Shown: positions 1 through 10,220, counted from the first letter of the stretch. The stretch: 64,000 nt of DNA from Ostreococcus mediterraneus (GCA_012295225.1 WMKK01000012.1:372001-436000); one strand, 5' to 3'. Numbers and translations: made by a program. Notes: a model not told the origin generated them from the letters alone.

Positions 1-1317
1 GGCGTCGACGCCGACGCCGAAGGTGCGCTGACGAGCGTTGTGTTCGTGGGGATGATGCTCGGCGCGCCGGGTTGGGGCGTGCTTTCAGACGCGCGCGGAC
101 GAAAGACAGCCTTGCTTTTCGCCACCGTCGCGACGTTAATCGGTGGTGTCGGCTCGGCGTTAGCGCCGTCGTTTGCGGTGGTGTTGCTCTTTCGCTGGCT
201 CGTCGGCGTGGGACTCGGAGGCGTTCCCGTGGCGTACGGCTTGTTCACCGAATTTTTACCGAGCGCGTCTCGAGGCGTGAATTTGGTGTTGATAAACTTG
301 TTCTGGACGCTCGGGAGTATGCTCGAGTCGGTATTGGCATGGATGGTGCTACCGCGATTGTCGTGGCGCGTGTTGTTACTGCTGTCCACGGCGCCGCTGT
401 TTGGGTTGATTGTTTGTGTGTTGCTCGTTCCCGAGAGCCCGTTGTATTCGATGAGCGCCAATCACGCCGATGACGCCAAGGCGACGCTCCGACGCGTCGC
501 GGAAACGAATGGGAAATCGCTTCCACGAGGTACGCTCATTGCGTCAGCGTCGAGTGCGCGCGATGAAGATGCGATAGAGGCGAGTACGCCCTATGACGAG
601 CGAACATTTGGGCAAAAGTACGTGCCGAAAGGCTTGCGCGCTTTGCTCGGCGCCAAGCATCGCAAGACGTCGTTGCTGGTGTGGTTCATCTTTTTCGGCG
701 TCGCATTCTTGTACTATGGAGTTGTTCTACTCAACACGCAGTTGCACGTGATGGACAGCGAAGATTCGGATGGAGATATCAAGTGTCTGACGCATGGGGC
801 GCCGGATTTGAGCAACTCGGAATACTTTGAAATCTTTCTCGATTCCTTCGCCGAAGTCCCGGGGGTGATTTTAGCCGCCTTATGCATTGATCGCATCGGT
901 CGTAAGAAGACAATGTCGTACACACTGTCTCTTACAGGCGTCATGTTGTTTCCTCTCGCGTTTAGTGCGTCCGCACACGGAGCCGTACGCGATTTTCTTT
1001 TGTTTATCACGAGAAGTTCGGCGTTTGCGGCGTTCACCGCCATTTACGTTTTTTCGGCAGAAATCTACCCGACGCACATGCGTTCGTCGGGCATAGGCGT
1101 ATCCAACGGATGGGCACGCATAGGTGGAATGGTGTGCCCATTTTTTGCGGTATCCGCAGTAGAGTCTGGTCAGTTGGCGCTATCCGTCATCGTCTTTGTC
1201 GTCGTCGCCGCGTTGAGCGCCGCGTGCGCCTCTTCGCTCGACGTCGAAACCGCCGGTCGTAAGCTCGATGCCGAAGAACCAGGCATCGAGCTCACCCCGG
1301 TACAAATTTCTTCTTAG
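1..1317 (+). CDS. MFS transporter, SVOP/sugar-porter type (5' partial)
   Basis: The frame is already open at base 1, so the N-terminus lies outside the window; about 438 residues are visible. The first visible segment carries the major facilitator motif A (GWGVLSDARGRK) between TM2 and TM3. Several further hydrophobic helices follow, then the central PESPLY motif typical of sugar/organic-ion porters, a long cytosolic loop, and the C-half motif DRIGRKK. The AEIYPTHMRSSG motif near the end is shared by SV2/SVOP and organic-cation transporters. It is therefore a 12-TM proton-coupled or facilitative small-solute transporter; substrate cannot be told from sequence. The stop is TAG. It is followed about 118 bp downstream by the YJU2 gene on the same strand. 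Confidence 0.85.
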   Translation, partial: GVDADAEGALTSVVFVGMMLGAPGWGVLSDARGRKTALLFATVATLIGGVGSALAPSFAVVLLFRWLVGVGLGGVPVAYGLFTEFLPSASRGVNLVLINLFWTLGSMLESVLAWMVLPRLSWRVLLLLSTAPLFGLIVCVLLVPESPLYSMSANHADDAKATLRRVAETNGKSLPRGTLIASASSARDEDAIEASTPYDERTFGQKYVPKGLRALLGAKHRKTSLLVWFIFFGVAFLYYGVVLLNTQLHVMDSEDSDGDIKCLTHGAPDLSNSEYFEIFLDSFAEVPGVILAALCIDRIGRKKTMSYTLSLTGVMLFPLAFSASAHGAVRDFLLFITRSSAFAAFTAIYVFSAEIYPTHMRSSGIGVSNGWARIGGMVCPFFAVSAVESGQLALSVIVFVVVAALSAACASSLDVETAGRKLDAEEPGIELTPVQISS

Positions 1318-1434
1318 CTCGCGAGTTGTTCTCATTGTCATAGTTAATCGAGTTGTTTAGCCGCCCAAGCCGCCGCGCGCTTCCGTCGCTCGCCTCAGTC
1401 TTCTCCACGCCCAACCCCGACCTCACCAGCAGCC

Positions 1435-2409
1435 ATGGGTGAACGTAAAGTGCTGAACAAGTACATTCCCCCGGATTTCGATCCGTCGAAGATCCCCCGC
1501 TCGAAAGCCCCTCGCGGGGCGAAGAACGGGCAGATTAAAGTCAGAATGATGCTTCCGATGACGATTTGCTGCAACACTTGCGGCGAGTTCATCGTCAAAG
1601 GCACCAAGTTTAACGCACGTAAGGAAGACGTCGTGGGCGAGGATTACTTGGGTATACGCATATTTCGATTTTATTTCCGATGCACACGATGTAGCGCGGA
1701 GTTGGCGATGAAGACGGACCCGAAGAACTCGGACTACGTCGTCGAAGCCGGGGCGTCGAGAAACTATGAAATGTGGAAAGACACCACGGAGGACGACGAA
1801 GCGAAAGCCAAAGCCATGGACGAAGCCGGAAATGAAATGCGCGCGTTAGAAAACCGCACAGAGGAGAGTAAACGCGAAATGGACATCATGGCGGCGTTGG
1901 ATGAGATGCGAAGTCTGAACGCGAGACACGCCGGCGTGTCCAACGCCGACGCGTTACGAGCGATATCGAGCGCGGCAAAGACTGAAGATAAATTGTACGT
2001 GCGCCATCGCGTGTGATGTGACGATTTGCGCGCGTATTTTGACAGTCGTACTCGTCGTGTGTGTGTGTGATTTCGAACTACGCAGTTGACTGACGAACCG
2101 ACGTATTTTCCTCGTCCCAAACGCAGGGCGGCTGAACGCGATGCGGCGACGGCTCGCGCGATTTTCAACGAGCAACGGGCGAATTTCGTCAAACGTTTAG
2201 ATAGTGAAAGCGATGATGGTAGTGGAAGTGACGACGACGCGGCGAAAGCCAAAAAATCGCGCGTAGAGGACGCGCCAAAGGTGAGCGTGGTGGTCAAACG
2301 GCCAACCGTCGCCGTCAAGGCCAAGGTAAAACCAAAAGCGGCGTCACCGCCGCCCGCCGCGGGGCTTGGTGGCATACTCGGTGATTACGGTAGCGATAGT
2401 CAAAGTTAG
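1435..2409 (+). CDS. YJU2: YJU2/CWC16 (CCDC94) splicing factor
   Basis: Step-1 spliceosome factor that supports branching. The start MGERKVLNKYIPPDFDPSKI is the family signature, followed by a zinc-binding region with CNTCGE and CTRC pairs (residues about 42-45 and 80-83), the FNARKE motif and a Glu/Arg-rich helical segment. The frame runs to a stop at 2016, but family homology continues in a second open frame. A phase-0 intron at 1999-2085 (GTGCGC donor, acceptor CGCAG) joins exon 1435-1998 to exon 2086-2409, giving about 295 residues. The C-terminus, rich in acidic and lysine residues and ending GDYGSDSQS, resembles the tail of animal YJU2. The intron lacks a clear CTGAC branch, so the exact acceptor is the least certain part. 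Confidence 0.88.
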
Positions 2410-2506
2410 CGCGCACGCGAGTGCGATAGATGAAAAATGTTGAAAACTATATTTTAGCCAGTCGTCTCAGCGCAGGCATAGTCACTTCGCGCCTCTCGCG
2501 CTTGCC

Positions 2507-4414
2507 ATGGGCACGCTCACATGGCGCGATGTCAAGTACACCGTGCGCACGAAGAACGCGGATGGTAATCATAACGGTACGCGAGAGATCCTTCGTGGGT
2601 CTTCCGCGTACGCCTCGCCGGGTCGCGTGCTTGCTATTCTCGGTCCAAGCGGTTGCGGCAAGACAACTTTGTTGAATGCACTCTCCTCGCGCCTCGATGT
2701 CAAGCGAGGGAACACGCTCGTGGGGGACATTCGATTCAATGGTACCGCACTCAATCGCGACTCGCGCGACGTGGCGTTATCGTACGTTGAGCAAGAGCCA
2801 AAGTTTTTTAGCAACTTGACCGTGCGCGAGACGCTCGAGCTCGACGCGCGTTTGAGAGGAGAGTCTGACGCCGACGCGCGCGATGTCGTGGAGGCGACGT
2901 TGCGAAAGATGTCATTGATGTCATGCGCAGATACCATTGTCGGCGGAGACACGGGTGGGAAAGCGGTGGCGGGGATATCAGGCGGCGAGCGCCGTCGGTT
3001 GGCCATCGCGAGCGAGACCCTTGGACTCGGCTCCGACGCGCAGTCGAGCGGTTTAGTCGTGCTTGTTGATGAGCCCACGTCAGGTCTCGATGCGTTTCAA
3101 GCGGATAAAATGGTGGATAAGCTCGTCGAGCTCGCGGAGCGCGAAAATGCATGCGTGGTGTGTACGCTGCACCAACCGAGGAGCGCTTCCTTTGCCAAAG
3201 TACACGACGTGCTCTTGCTCGCGAGCGGCGGACGAACGGCGTATCATGGCCCTAGTGATGCCGTGGTGAAGTATTTTAGCGACATCGGTTACGAGTGCCC
3301 GGAACATTTCAACCCTGCAGAGTTTTTGATTGATTTAGTGAGCGTCGACGTTGGAGACGGAGCCGACGGGACGGATACGGAAACCAAGACGAGGCAAAGA
3401 GTAGAGCGCATCGTCGAGTGTTGGGAGAAGCGCGCAGGAGGAGCAAATGATAAAACCATCTCGGTACATGGCGCGCCAAGAAAACCCCCAGAGTCACGCG
3501 AAGTGGCGATTAAAAAACCTCCCGGGCCGTTTCGGCAGTTTCGCTTGCTCGCCGGTCGCGCGTGGCGACAAGCCAAGCGCGAAATGTGGGTCAATGGCGT
3601 GCGCATGATTGCGTCGGTCGTGCTCGCTGGCGCATTCGGGAGCTGTAACTTCAAATTAGGATTAGGACCTCGAAGCGTCAAGCGACGGATCGCGGTGCTC
3701 ATGCAAGCGTGTATCAATACCAGCATGCTCGCGCTCGTGAAGAGCTTGAACGGATTTCCACGCGAGCGCGCCACGGTTCGGCGCGAAATGGCGCGACAAA
3801 ACGGTGGATACAAGCCCGGACCGTACTTTCTGTCTAAGCTTCTTATCGAGACACCGATCGATATGGTGTTTCCGGTAGTATTCGGCGGTGTCATGGCTCC
3901 AATGGTCGGCTTGAATAAGGCGGGACGCAAAATGTTCTTGTCCACATTGGCGTTGCAATCCGCGGCGGCGGCTTCGCTTGGATTATCCATCAGCGCGCTC
4001 AGCCCGAATGCGGAAGTCGCACTGGCCATAGGGCCATGCGTCATGGTGCTCAATATCATGCTCGGTGATGCCAGTGGTGCGTTCGCAGAGGTACCGGACG
4101 CTCTCGCGCCCGTGTCCAAACTTTCGCTCATTCGCCACGCGTTTGAAGGCGTGTTGTGCTCAGAATTCGAGGGCTTAGTGTTCGAAAAACACGACACGGA
4201 CGCGAAAAGTGTTGCAAACGCGTCCAAGCCACGCGCATTAAAAATCGCTAAACGTTTCGGCGAAGGCATAGCCCCTAGGACTGGCGAAGACGTTCTCCGC
4301 GGATTGGGGCTCCCAATTTCTGGCCACGCGCGCCGCGCCGCGAATTCCCAATGCAAGGTCATCGCCCTCAACATCGCTGTCACGTACGTCGCCCTAGTTT
4401 GTAAACGAGGGTGA
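2507..4414 (+). CDS. ABCG half-transporter, plant ABCG7-like
   Basis: 635-residue half-size ABC transporter with the nucleotide-binding domain first, as in the White/ABCG subfamily. Walker A GPSGCGKTT is at about 46-54, the signature SGGERRR at 158-164, Walker B LVVLVDEP at 183-190, and an H-loop CTLHQPR follows. The C-terminal half holds an ABC2-type membrane domain of about six helices. Its wording (GAFGSCNFKLG, INTSMLALVKSLNGFPRERA, GPYFLSKLLIETPID) matches plant ABCG7-type proteins best. It should act as a homo- or heterodimer exporting lipophilic compounds; membrane and substrate are unknown. The ATG at 2507 is chosen because homology begins almost at once. Confidence 0.92.
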   Translation: MGTLTWRDVKYTVRTKNADGNHNGTREILRGSSAYASPGRVLAILGPSGCGKTTLLNALSSRLDVKRGNTLVGDIRFNGTALNRDSRDVALSYVEQEPKFFSNLTVRETLELDARLRGESDADARDVVEATLRKMSLMSCADTIVGGDTGGKAVAGISGGERRRLAIASETLGLGSDAQSSGLVVLVDEPTSGLDAFQADKMVDKLVELAERENACVVCTLHQPRSASFAKVHDVLLLASGGRTAYHGPSDAVVKYFSDIGYECPEHFNPAEFLIDLVSVDVGDGADGTDTETKTRQRVERIVECWEKRAGGANDKTISVHGAPRKPPESREVAIKKPPGPFRQFRLLAGRAWRQAKREMWVNGVRMIASVVLAGAFGSCNFKLGLGPRSVKRRIAVLMQACINTSMLALVKSLNGFPRERATVRREMARQNGGYKPGPYFLSKLLIETPIDMVFPVVFGGVMAPMVGLNKAGRKMFLSTLALQSAAAASLGLSISALSPNAEVALAIGPCVMVLNIMLGDASGAFAEVPDALAPVSKLSLIRHAFEGVLCSEFEGLVFEKHDTDAKSVANASKPRALKIAKRFGEGIAPRTGEDVLRGLGLPISGHARRAANSQCKVIALNIAVTYVALVCKRG

Positions 4415-4604
4415 AAATACCCAATGCGCTCCTCTTTTTTGAGCTATTTTGTGAGCACACGCATAGAATATCGACATGATTCGATAAAGATGCCCTCCTT
4501 TTCCAGGTCGTGGAACTTTTTTGTACGGTATTTTTCCGGAACCCTATCCAACACGTGCCATCACTTTGCGTCCTGCGCCGCCGTCGCGACGCCGCCGACG
4601 CGCG

Positions 4605-6212
4605 ATGGGGTGTTCTGCGTCGACATCGTCAGCCCATGCCGACGCTGGTGCGCACGGAGACGCCCTCCCGAGCGTGCCAGCGGCGAAAATCCCGCGCAGT
4701 TCCGTGGACCCACTCAAGGAGTCTTACGATGCGCTCGAGCAGCTGGGTACGGGCGGGTTCAGCGTCGTTCGTCGCGTGCGCCATCGCGCCACGGGCGAGG
4801 CGTACGCGATGAAAATCATTGACGTCAAAGAAGATGAGCCGAGTGCGACGGACGACGCGGCGTCGGCGAGCAACAAGGAGAAGATGAGCGCAATCGAAAT
4901 CGCCACGGAAATTGGCATTCTTAGGGTGCTCAAGTCACCGACGGTGTTGCGGTTGCATGAAGTGTTTCATTACGCGTCGCACGTGTACGTGGTGACGGAG
5001 GTGTTGAGTGGCGGTGCGGTGCTCGAGGCGATTTTGCGGATGAAGGATGAGCGGTACACCGAAGCCGAAGCCAAAATCGTGATTCAGCGCACGTTGCGCG
5101 GGATAGACTACATGCATAAGAACTTCGTGCTGCACCGCGACTTAAAGCTTGAGAATTTATTACTGCGTTCAAATGACGATTTGGCGAGTGTTGTGATTGC
5201 GGATTTTGGATTGGCGAGACGCTGCGAGAATACGACAGGGGCGGGGACGTTGCCGCACGCGCGCGGGGTGGATACCGCGCCGGTGGGTACACCGGTGTTT
5301 GCCGCGCCTGAGGTTGTCGAGCAACGATCGTATGGTGCGGCCATCGACATGTGGTCGCTCGGCGTCATTGCGTACGTCTTGCTCACGGGGGCAATGCCGA
5401 GAAGCTTGTGGAAGAGCGCACTGAAATACGGGCGCGTCACGGAGAAGGATTTTGGTTTCGACTGCTTTGAATGGGATTCAGTGAGCATGTCCGGGCGTGA
5501 ATTTGTCATGAGCTGTTTGGCGTTTAAGCCCACGCACCGCTTGTCAGCGGCGTCGGCATTGAACCATCCTTGGTTGAAGACGGTTGAGACGGTGCGACCG
5601 GCGCCGCTTCGCATCAAGTCCAAGCTTCGTGACGTTACAAAGGGCATGAAGCTTCCGCTCAAGCGATACGCTGCGGGTGATTTACTCATTCGGCAAGGTG
5701 CCCGCGCCACGGATGAGGTTTTTCTCATCAAGTCTGGCAAGGTAGATGTCTTTGTTAGTCCGACTGATGCCGAAGGCAACGTATTGCGCGACAACGCTGT
5801 CAAGGTTGCCACGCGCGAGCCAGGTGAGTTCATAGGTGAAATGGCGCTCGGTGCGACGATAATCGCAAAGTCGTTGAGTGCAAAAAGCGGGTTGAGCTAT
5901 AATGATCGCGTCGCGGCAGTACTGAGAAAAGGTCCGCCCGTTCACGCGCGTCGGGGCAAACACGGCGCCATCACGCTCAAGTCGTGGATCTCCGCGCGTA
6001 TTTACGCCAAGAAATGGATCGGTGGCCGGCGAAATGCCGATATCGTAGCGCAAGAAGACGTCGTGTGTCTTGTCATGGGTCGTAAAGAAATGGCATGGGC
6101 GCTCGCGTCCGATCCAGAAGTCGCCGCCGAGCTCGCCAAGGATATGCGTAAGCGCCGTCACGAGCTCGACCAAGCCAAGTCGTCTCGGTCGCTTGGCTCC
6201 GAGGACGCCTAA
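4605..6212 (+). CDS. Ser/Thr protein kinase fused to a C-terminal cyclic-nucleotide-binding domain
   Basis: 535 residues from an ATG whose product starts MGCSAS, a good N-myristoylation/palmitoylation signal; the open frame upstream of this ATG looks non-coding. The CaMK/CDPK-like kinase domain spans about 41-324: Gly loop GTGGFS, AMK lysine at 70, HRDLKLEN at 177-184, DFG at 200-202 and APE at 234-236, so it looks active. There are no EF hands. Residues about 350-500 resemble a CNBD: the start LPLKRYAAGDLLIRQG, a phosphate-cassette-like GEFIGEMALG at 407-416, then about 60 inserted basic residues before the last strand RRNADIVAQEDVVCLV. PKG proteins have the reverse domain order. Whether it binds cAMP or cGMP is open. 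Confidence 0.88.
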   Translation: MGCSASTSSAHADAGAHGDALPSVPAAKIPRSSVDPLKESYDALEQLGTGGFSVVRRVRHRATGEAYAMKIIDVKEDEPSATDDAASASNKEKMSAIEIATEIGILRVLKSPTVLRLHEVFHYASHVYVVTEVLSGGAVLEAILRMKDERYTEAEAKIVIQRTLRGIDYMHKNFVLHRDLKLENLLLRSNDDLASVVIADFGLARRCENTTGAGTLPHARGVDTAPVGTPVFAAPEVVEQRSYGAAIDMWSLGVIAYVLLTGAMPRSLWKSALKYGRVTEKDFGFDCFEWDSVSMSGREFVMSCLAFKPTHRLSAASALNHPWLKTVETVRPAPLRIKSKLRDVTKGMKLPLKRYAAGDLLIRQGARATDEVFLIKSGKVDVFVSPTDAEGNVLRDNAVKVATREPGEFIGEMALGATIIAKSLSAKSGLSYNDRVAAVLRKGPPVHARRGKHGAITLKSWISARIYAKKWIGGRRNADIVAQEDVVCLVMGRKEMAWALASDPEVAAELAKDMRKRRHELDQAKSSRSLGSEDA

Positions 6213-6354
6213 ACTGTCTTCATATTTATCTAGTATTCCATCACTAAATTATACTAACAGTACTCGTACACATACCGGTAGCAACATCCATGTAGTCATC
6301 AGTGTGTCACACTCAATCAAAACGCAATCAGAGCTTGCTATCGTCGATCCCCAG

Positions 6355-6893
6355 TCACAACGGTTCCGGCTTAAACTTTTTCAACCTCCTCCCGTAGTGC
6401 TGGCGATCTATCAATTTATTATGATACTTCCACGCATCCTCGTGGCTCAATATCCCACTCGCCACCCTATTCGCTGCGGCACCGACGCCACCCTCTTCGA
6501 CTAACGCCCCGTCCCGGACGACGTAACGTCTCGCGCCGCCGCCGCCGTCGCGTTCCAACGTCTTCGCGCGCGCGTCTTCACCAAACATCCGCCGCCCTCG
6601 CCGCCCCGTCGACGCCCGCACGAACCCCACCGTACTCATGAGTTCACGAAGCCCATCCTGCGCGCCCGCGCTCGTCGACGCCTCGCTCGCGCGCGCGCGT
6701 ATCGTTCGCCGAGCGCGCTCGAGCGCATCGACAAACTGCGCATTCGTCGCGTGTTTGCGCGTCACGAGCCAGTATAATTCCCTATACGCCCTACGTACGC
6801 GTCGTCAGTCGATGGTAAAAGCTGCGGGTCCAATCATAGGGGCACGTACGTGAGCACGGCGACGCGCGTCATCGATGAGACCGGCGCGGACAT
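6355..6893 (-). CDS. LYR-motif (complex1_LYR) mitochondrial protein
   Basis: Two exons, 6850-6893 and 6355-6790 on the minus strand, joined across a 59-bp phase-2 intron (donor GTACGT, branch CTGAC, acceptor CGTAG). The join creates the text RVAVLTAYRELYWLVTR, the tyrosine-arginine helix that defines LYRM proteins, which bind acyl-ACP and assist Fe-S transfer or respiratory-complex assembly in mitochondria. Total length is 159 residues; the middle is rich in Arg, Ala and Gly, and the end is basic (YGRRLKKFKPEPL). The LYR family call rests on the short helix and on how cleanly the splice restores it; the subfamily is not identifiable. It shares a 96-bp divergent promoter with the next gene. 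Confidence 0.75.
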
Positions 6894-6989
6894 GATGTGT
6901 TGTGAATAAAGCGTCGCACTGTGGCGCCACTTTTTGACGCGCGTCGCGTCGCGTCGGCGCCGTCGCCGGCGCCGCGACGCCGACGCACG

Positions 6990-8087
6990 ATGTTCGCGCG
7001 CGCGACCGCGCGATCGGTCGCGCGCGCGCCCCTCGTCGTCGCGCTCGCGGCGAGTTTTCTCGCCGCGATGTTTTTGGTGCTCGCGCTCGCAACCTTGGTG
7101 ACGACGAAAACGAATGACGACGCCGTCGTCGTGGGCGATGATGTCGCGGTGGAAGCGTTCGCGCGCGACGCGCTGAGCGGTCGTCTCGATCCGGGGTCGT
7201 GCGCACGTCACGCGAGCTTGGGGGCGTGGAGCGAAGGCGATGAGGGCGACGCGTGCGCGCCGAGCGCGTGGACGCTCGCGAGCGACGGGTGCGGCTCAGC
7301 GAGATTTCCCTCGTTTCGTGCGTCGAAATCGCGCCAGAATGCGGTGGCGTGGAAGATGGAAAGTACGGTCGCGAAGACGTGCGGGTTTAGTAAGGTGGAT
7401 GCGCGAGAGCGGAGGGAAAAAGTTACTAAGCTCGCGCGCGGGCGGCGGGTCGCGTTTGTCGGGGACTCGAGCGCTCGGTTCGTGTACGGTGGATTTATCG
7501 CGGCGACATCCGAAGTATGGAGCGATGTTGGGTTAAATTCGGATGAGAAACATCGCGATTGGTCGCATGTGCTAGTTGGTGGTGCGCGAGGAACGTTCAC
7601 GTGGGCGCCGTACGCTGAAGATGCGTACGAAGCGCTGGCGCCGTACGAAGCCGCGGACGCGTCGCCGCCGGATTTAATCGTGATTTCTTCGTCGTTATGG
7701 CACGTATTGAACGACCAAGGCGGCATTGGCACGTATGTAGAAGGTATGAAAAAGCTCTCCGCGCGCGTGCGCGCGATTAACGACCGTCATCCGGGCGTCA
7801 TCTTTGTCTGGCTCAACGCGCCGAGCGTCGTCCGCGATAAACTCGTCGCCGCAGACAAAATCCGACGCTTCACCGACGAAAACATGCGCGCATATGACGC
7901 CGTACAGCGCGACCAGACGAACATCCGCATGATCCACCCCGCAGGTCCAGGTATTTTAGTAGACTTGACGACCATCACCGCCAAGGCGCCGACCGAGCGA
8001 TGCGTCGACGGCGTGCACTACGACCGAGTCGTCTACGACGCCGTCGCTCAAATCACCCTCAACATCGCCCGTTCCCATTGGCGCTAG
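6990..8087 (+). CDS. Membrane-anchored SGNH/PC-esterase-like protein
   Basis: 365 residues. An N-terminal hydrophobic segment (about 14-38) reads as a signal anchor. The lumenal part has the SGNH nucleophile block VAFVGDSSARFVYGG, a later block PDLIVISSSLWHVLND, and the catalytic Asp-x-x-His motif DGVHYD close to the C-terminus. This arrangement fits the PC-esterase/CASD1/TBL group, which O-acetylates or deacetylates glycans in the Golgi. The start at 6990 is the first ATG and gives a sensible anchor; upstream in-frame codons have no ATG. Donor and acceptor glycan are unknown. Confidence 0.75.
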   Translation: MFARATARSVARAPLVVALAASFLAAMFLVLALATLVTTKTNDDAVVVGDDVAVEAFARDALSGRLDPGSCARHASLGAWSEGDEGDACAPSAWTLASDGCGSARFPSFRASKSRQNAVAWKMESTVAKTCGFSKVDARERREKVTKLARGRRVAFVGDSSARFVYGGFIAATSEVWSDVGLNSDEKHRDWSHVLVGGARGTFTWAPYAEDAYEALAPYEAADASPPDLIVISSSLWHVLNDQGGIGTYVEGMKKLSARVRAINDRHPGVIFVWLNAPSVVRDKLVAADKIRRFTDENMRAYDAVQRDQTNIRMIHPAGPGILVDLTTITAKAPTERCVDGVHYDRVVYDAVAQITLNIARSHWR

Positions 8088-8112
8088 CTCCCTAAACCCG
8101 CATGTATTGTAC

Positions 8113-8122
8113 ATATATATAG
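8113..8122 (+). promoter_or_regulatory. TATA-like element upstream of the GYF-domain gene
   Basis: The run ATATATATAG lies about 155 bp upstream of the ATG at 8278 and about 25 bp after the stop of the previous gene. It stands out in GC-rich surroundings. It could equally be an A/T-rich 3' processing signal of the upstream gene. Confidence 0.3.
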
Positions 8123-8277
8123 AGATCACACCTGTATTCACTCGCCCATGCGCATCACGTTCTCTTCACATCGTATTATGAGACGAGTATTCGTCGAGCG
8201 CCGTCCCGACGCCTCAAGTGAACCCAAAACCCTGTGCCGCGCCACACTGTGTCGCGCGCGCACGCGAGACGCACGCG

Positions 8278-8941
8278 ATGTCCTACTACGGCGACGACGC
8301 CAAGACCGACGCCACGGAAACCCGCCGTCGGAAGCTCCAGCAATGGGACACCACGCTCGACGCCTACGCGTTCGACAAGCGCAACGATCTTCGCGCCACT
8401 GATGGTAGGGTAATGAATCGCTGCGCACGCCTTGACGCGCGTCATTTCGGTCGCGTATTTCGCTGTCGTGCCCGTACTGACGCCGTCGCACGCGCGCGCA
8501 TACACAGCGGCCAAGGATAACGTATGGTTCTATCGCGATCGCACGGGTAAGGTGCGCGGACCGGCGCCCATGGGGTCGCTTCGTCAGTGCTGGGTGAACG
8601 GCGTCGTGGACGAGCACACGTTGGTGTGGGGCAACGGTTTGTGCGAGTGGGTTCCAGTGCGTAACGTGCGTGGATTAGTGGCTAATATTCGTAATCCGCC
8701 GACGATTTTCATGCACTGGTTGATGCGTAAGTTTGTGGATACGGATGCCAAGCTCGAGGCGACGCGTAGAGAGAGGCACGAACGCGGGGAGGCGCGGTCG
8801 GTGACGTTGCGAGGCGACGACGTGCGATCGTGGAACAAGTCTCGCGATCGAGACTTACGTAACGGTGGGAGTTCGTTGACTGGGAGCTTGTCTTTGGCGT
8901 TACCGCTCAGACACGTGCGCGCTGCCGCGAACAAGCATTGA
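8278..8941 (+). CDS. GYF-like domain protein
   Basis: Two exons, 8278-8404 and 8508-8941, joined by a 103-bp phase-1 intron (donor GTAGGG, a CTGAC branch about 30 bp before the acceptor ACACAG), giving 186 residues. The join yields AAKDNVWFYRDRTGKVRGP, and the following region (residues about 48-95) is a GYF_2-type fold: aromatic start, GP turn, and the ending LVWGNGLCEWVPVRN. GYF domains bind proline-rich peptides or lie beside membrane and chaperone modules. The rest is basic with no other recognised domain. The short first exon is rich in charged residues. Its stop lies 71 bp before the next ATG on the same strand. Confidence 0.72.
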
Positions 8942-9012
8942 TTTTTTTAGCATGTTGTGTGATAATCAACCTCGAGGAGTTTAGGATCACCGTACGCGCG
9001 TCTCCTCACAAC

Positions 9013-10131
9013 ATGTCTCGCGCGTGTCTTCGCTCGGTACGCGTGTCGCCGTCGGCGGCGGCGATATCGTCGTTGTCGTCTCGCTGTCGCCACCAGCGCT
9101 CGGTCGTTCGCGCGGCGGCTGCGCCGTCGACCGAACCTCGCGTGTGCGTGTTCAGCGCGTGCAAGTACGAGCTCGCCACCTTGCGCGCGCACCTTCCAGC
9201 GTCCACGACGTTCATCGACGCCCGACTCGATGTGAACACCGCAGCGTTAGCCGGTGGTCACGACGTCGTGTGCTCGTTCGTGAACGACGACCTGAAATCG
9301 CCGGGCGTGCTCGATATCCTCGCCGAGCGCGGCGTTCGGTTATGTCTGTTGCGTTGCGCCGGGACGGATTCTATTGACTTAGCGCGCGCCGCCGAGCTCG
9401 GTATCACCGTGTGTCGCGTGCCCGCGTACGATCCGTTGAGCGTTGCCGAACACGCCGTGGGGATGATGCTGTCGCTGAACCGGCATTTGGGCTCGGCGCG
9501 CGATCGCGTGCGAGGCGGCAACTTTGTGTTGGACGGGCTCGTCGGGCATAGTTTACGCGGGCGCACGCTCGGTGTCGTCGGTACGGGGAAAATTGGACGC
9601 GGGGTTGCGGATATTTGTGCTAAAGGGTTCGACATGCGCGTGCTCGGGTATGATCAATACGAGAAGGATGATTTTGTTGGCGAGTATCGCGCGCTCGAGG
9701 ACGTGTTGGCTGAATCCGACGTCGTCTCCTTGCACGTGCCCTTAACGCCCGAAACCAAGCACCTGATCGACTCGAAATCGATCGCGACGATGAAACGAGG
9801 GGTGATACTCATCAACACTTCGCGTGGTGGGTTGATTGACGCCAAAGCGTTGCTCGATGGATTGTACAGTGGGAAAATAGGCGCGCTCGGCGCCGACGTT
9901 CTCGAAGACGAGTCGCGCTTCTTCTTTCAAGACTTTTCAAAGTTATCCGTCGAAGAGAAAATGATGACGTGGGACCAAGATCTTGCGGCGTTATGTAACT
10001 TGCCCCAAGTCATCATCACCCCTCACATTGCGTTTTTAACGCACGAGGCGCTCGAACAAATCGCGAGCACGACGGCGGCCAACCTGGACGCGTGGGCGAC
10101 GGGCGCGCCGCTCGTCAACGAATGCAAATAG
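9013..10131 (+). CDS. D-lactate dehydrogenase-like 2-hydroxyacid dehydrogenase, organelle-targeted
   Basis: 372 residues. The first 38 or so are Ser/Arg/Ala-rich (MSRACLRSVRVSPS), which reads as a plastid or mitochondrial transit peptide. The mature part is a D-isomer-specific 2-hydroxyacid dehydrogenase: NAD-binding GVVGTGKIGRGVADI, catalytic Arg in NTSRGGLID, Glu in LEDESRFFF, and His in TPHIAFLTHEA. The insert FFFQDFSKLSVEEK before the last catalytic residue is typical of LdhA-type D-lactate dehydrogenases, which reduce pyruvate to D-lactate with NADH and so serve fermentation in the dark. The ATG at 9013 is preferred because the preceding frame overlaps the upstream stop. Confidence 0.9.
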   Translation: MSRACLRSVRVSPSAAAISSLSSRCRHQRSVVRAAAAPSTEPRVCVFSACKYELATLRAHLPASTTFIDARLDVNTAALAGGHDVVCSFVNDDLKSPGVLDILAERGVRLCLLRCAGTDSIDLARAAELGITVCRVPAYDPLSVAEHAVGMMLSLNRHLGSARDRVRGGNFVLDGLVGHSLRGRTLGVVGTGKIGRGVADICAKGFDMRVLGYDQYEKDDFVGEYRALEDVLAESDVVSLHVPLTPETKHLIDSKSIATMKRGVILINTSRGGLIDAKALLDGLYSGKIGALGADVLEDESRFFFQDFSKLSVEEKMMTWDQDLAALCNLPQVIITPHIAFLTHEALEQIASTTAANLDAWATGAPLVNECK

Positions 10132-10220
10132 TACACTGCGTTGTATATTACAGTACATAAACCAGCTACACTAAACAAACACACATCTGTGTGTTCCAAG
10201 CGCGCGCGATAGCACAGCAC

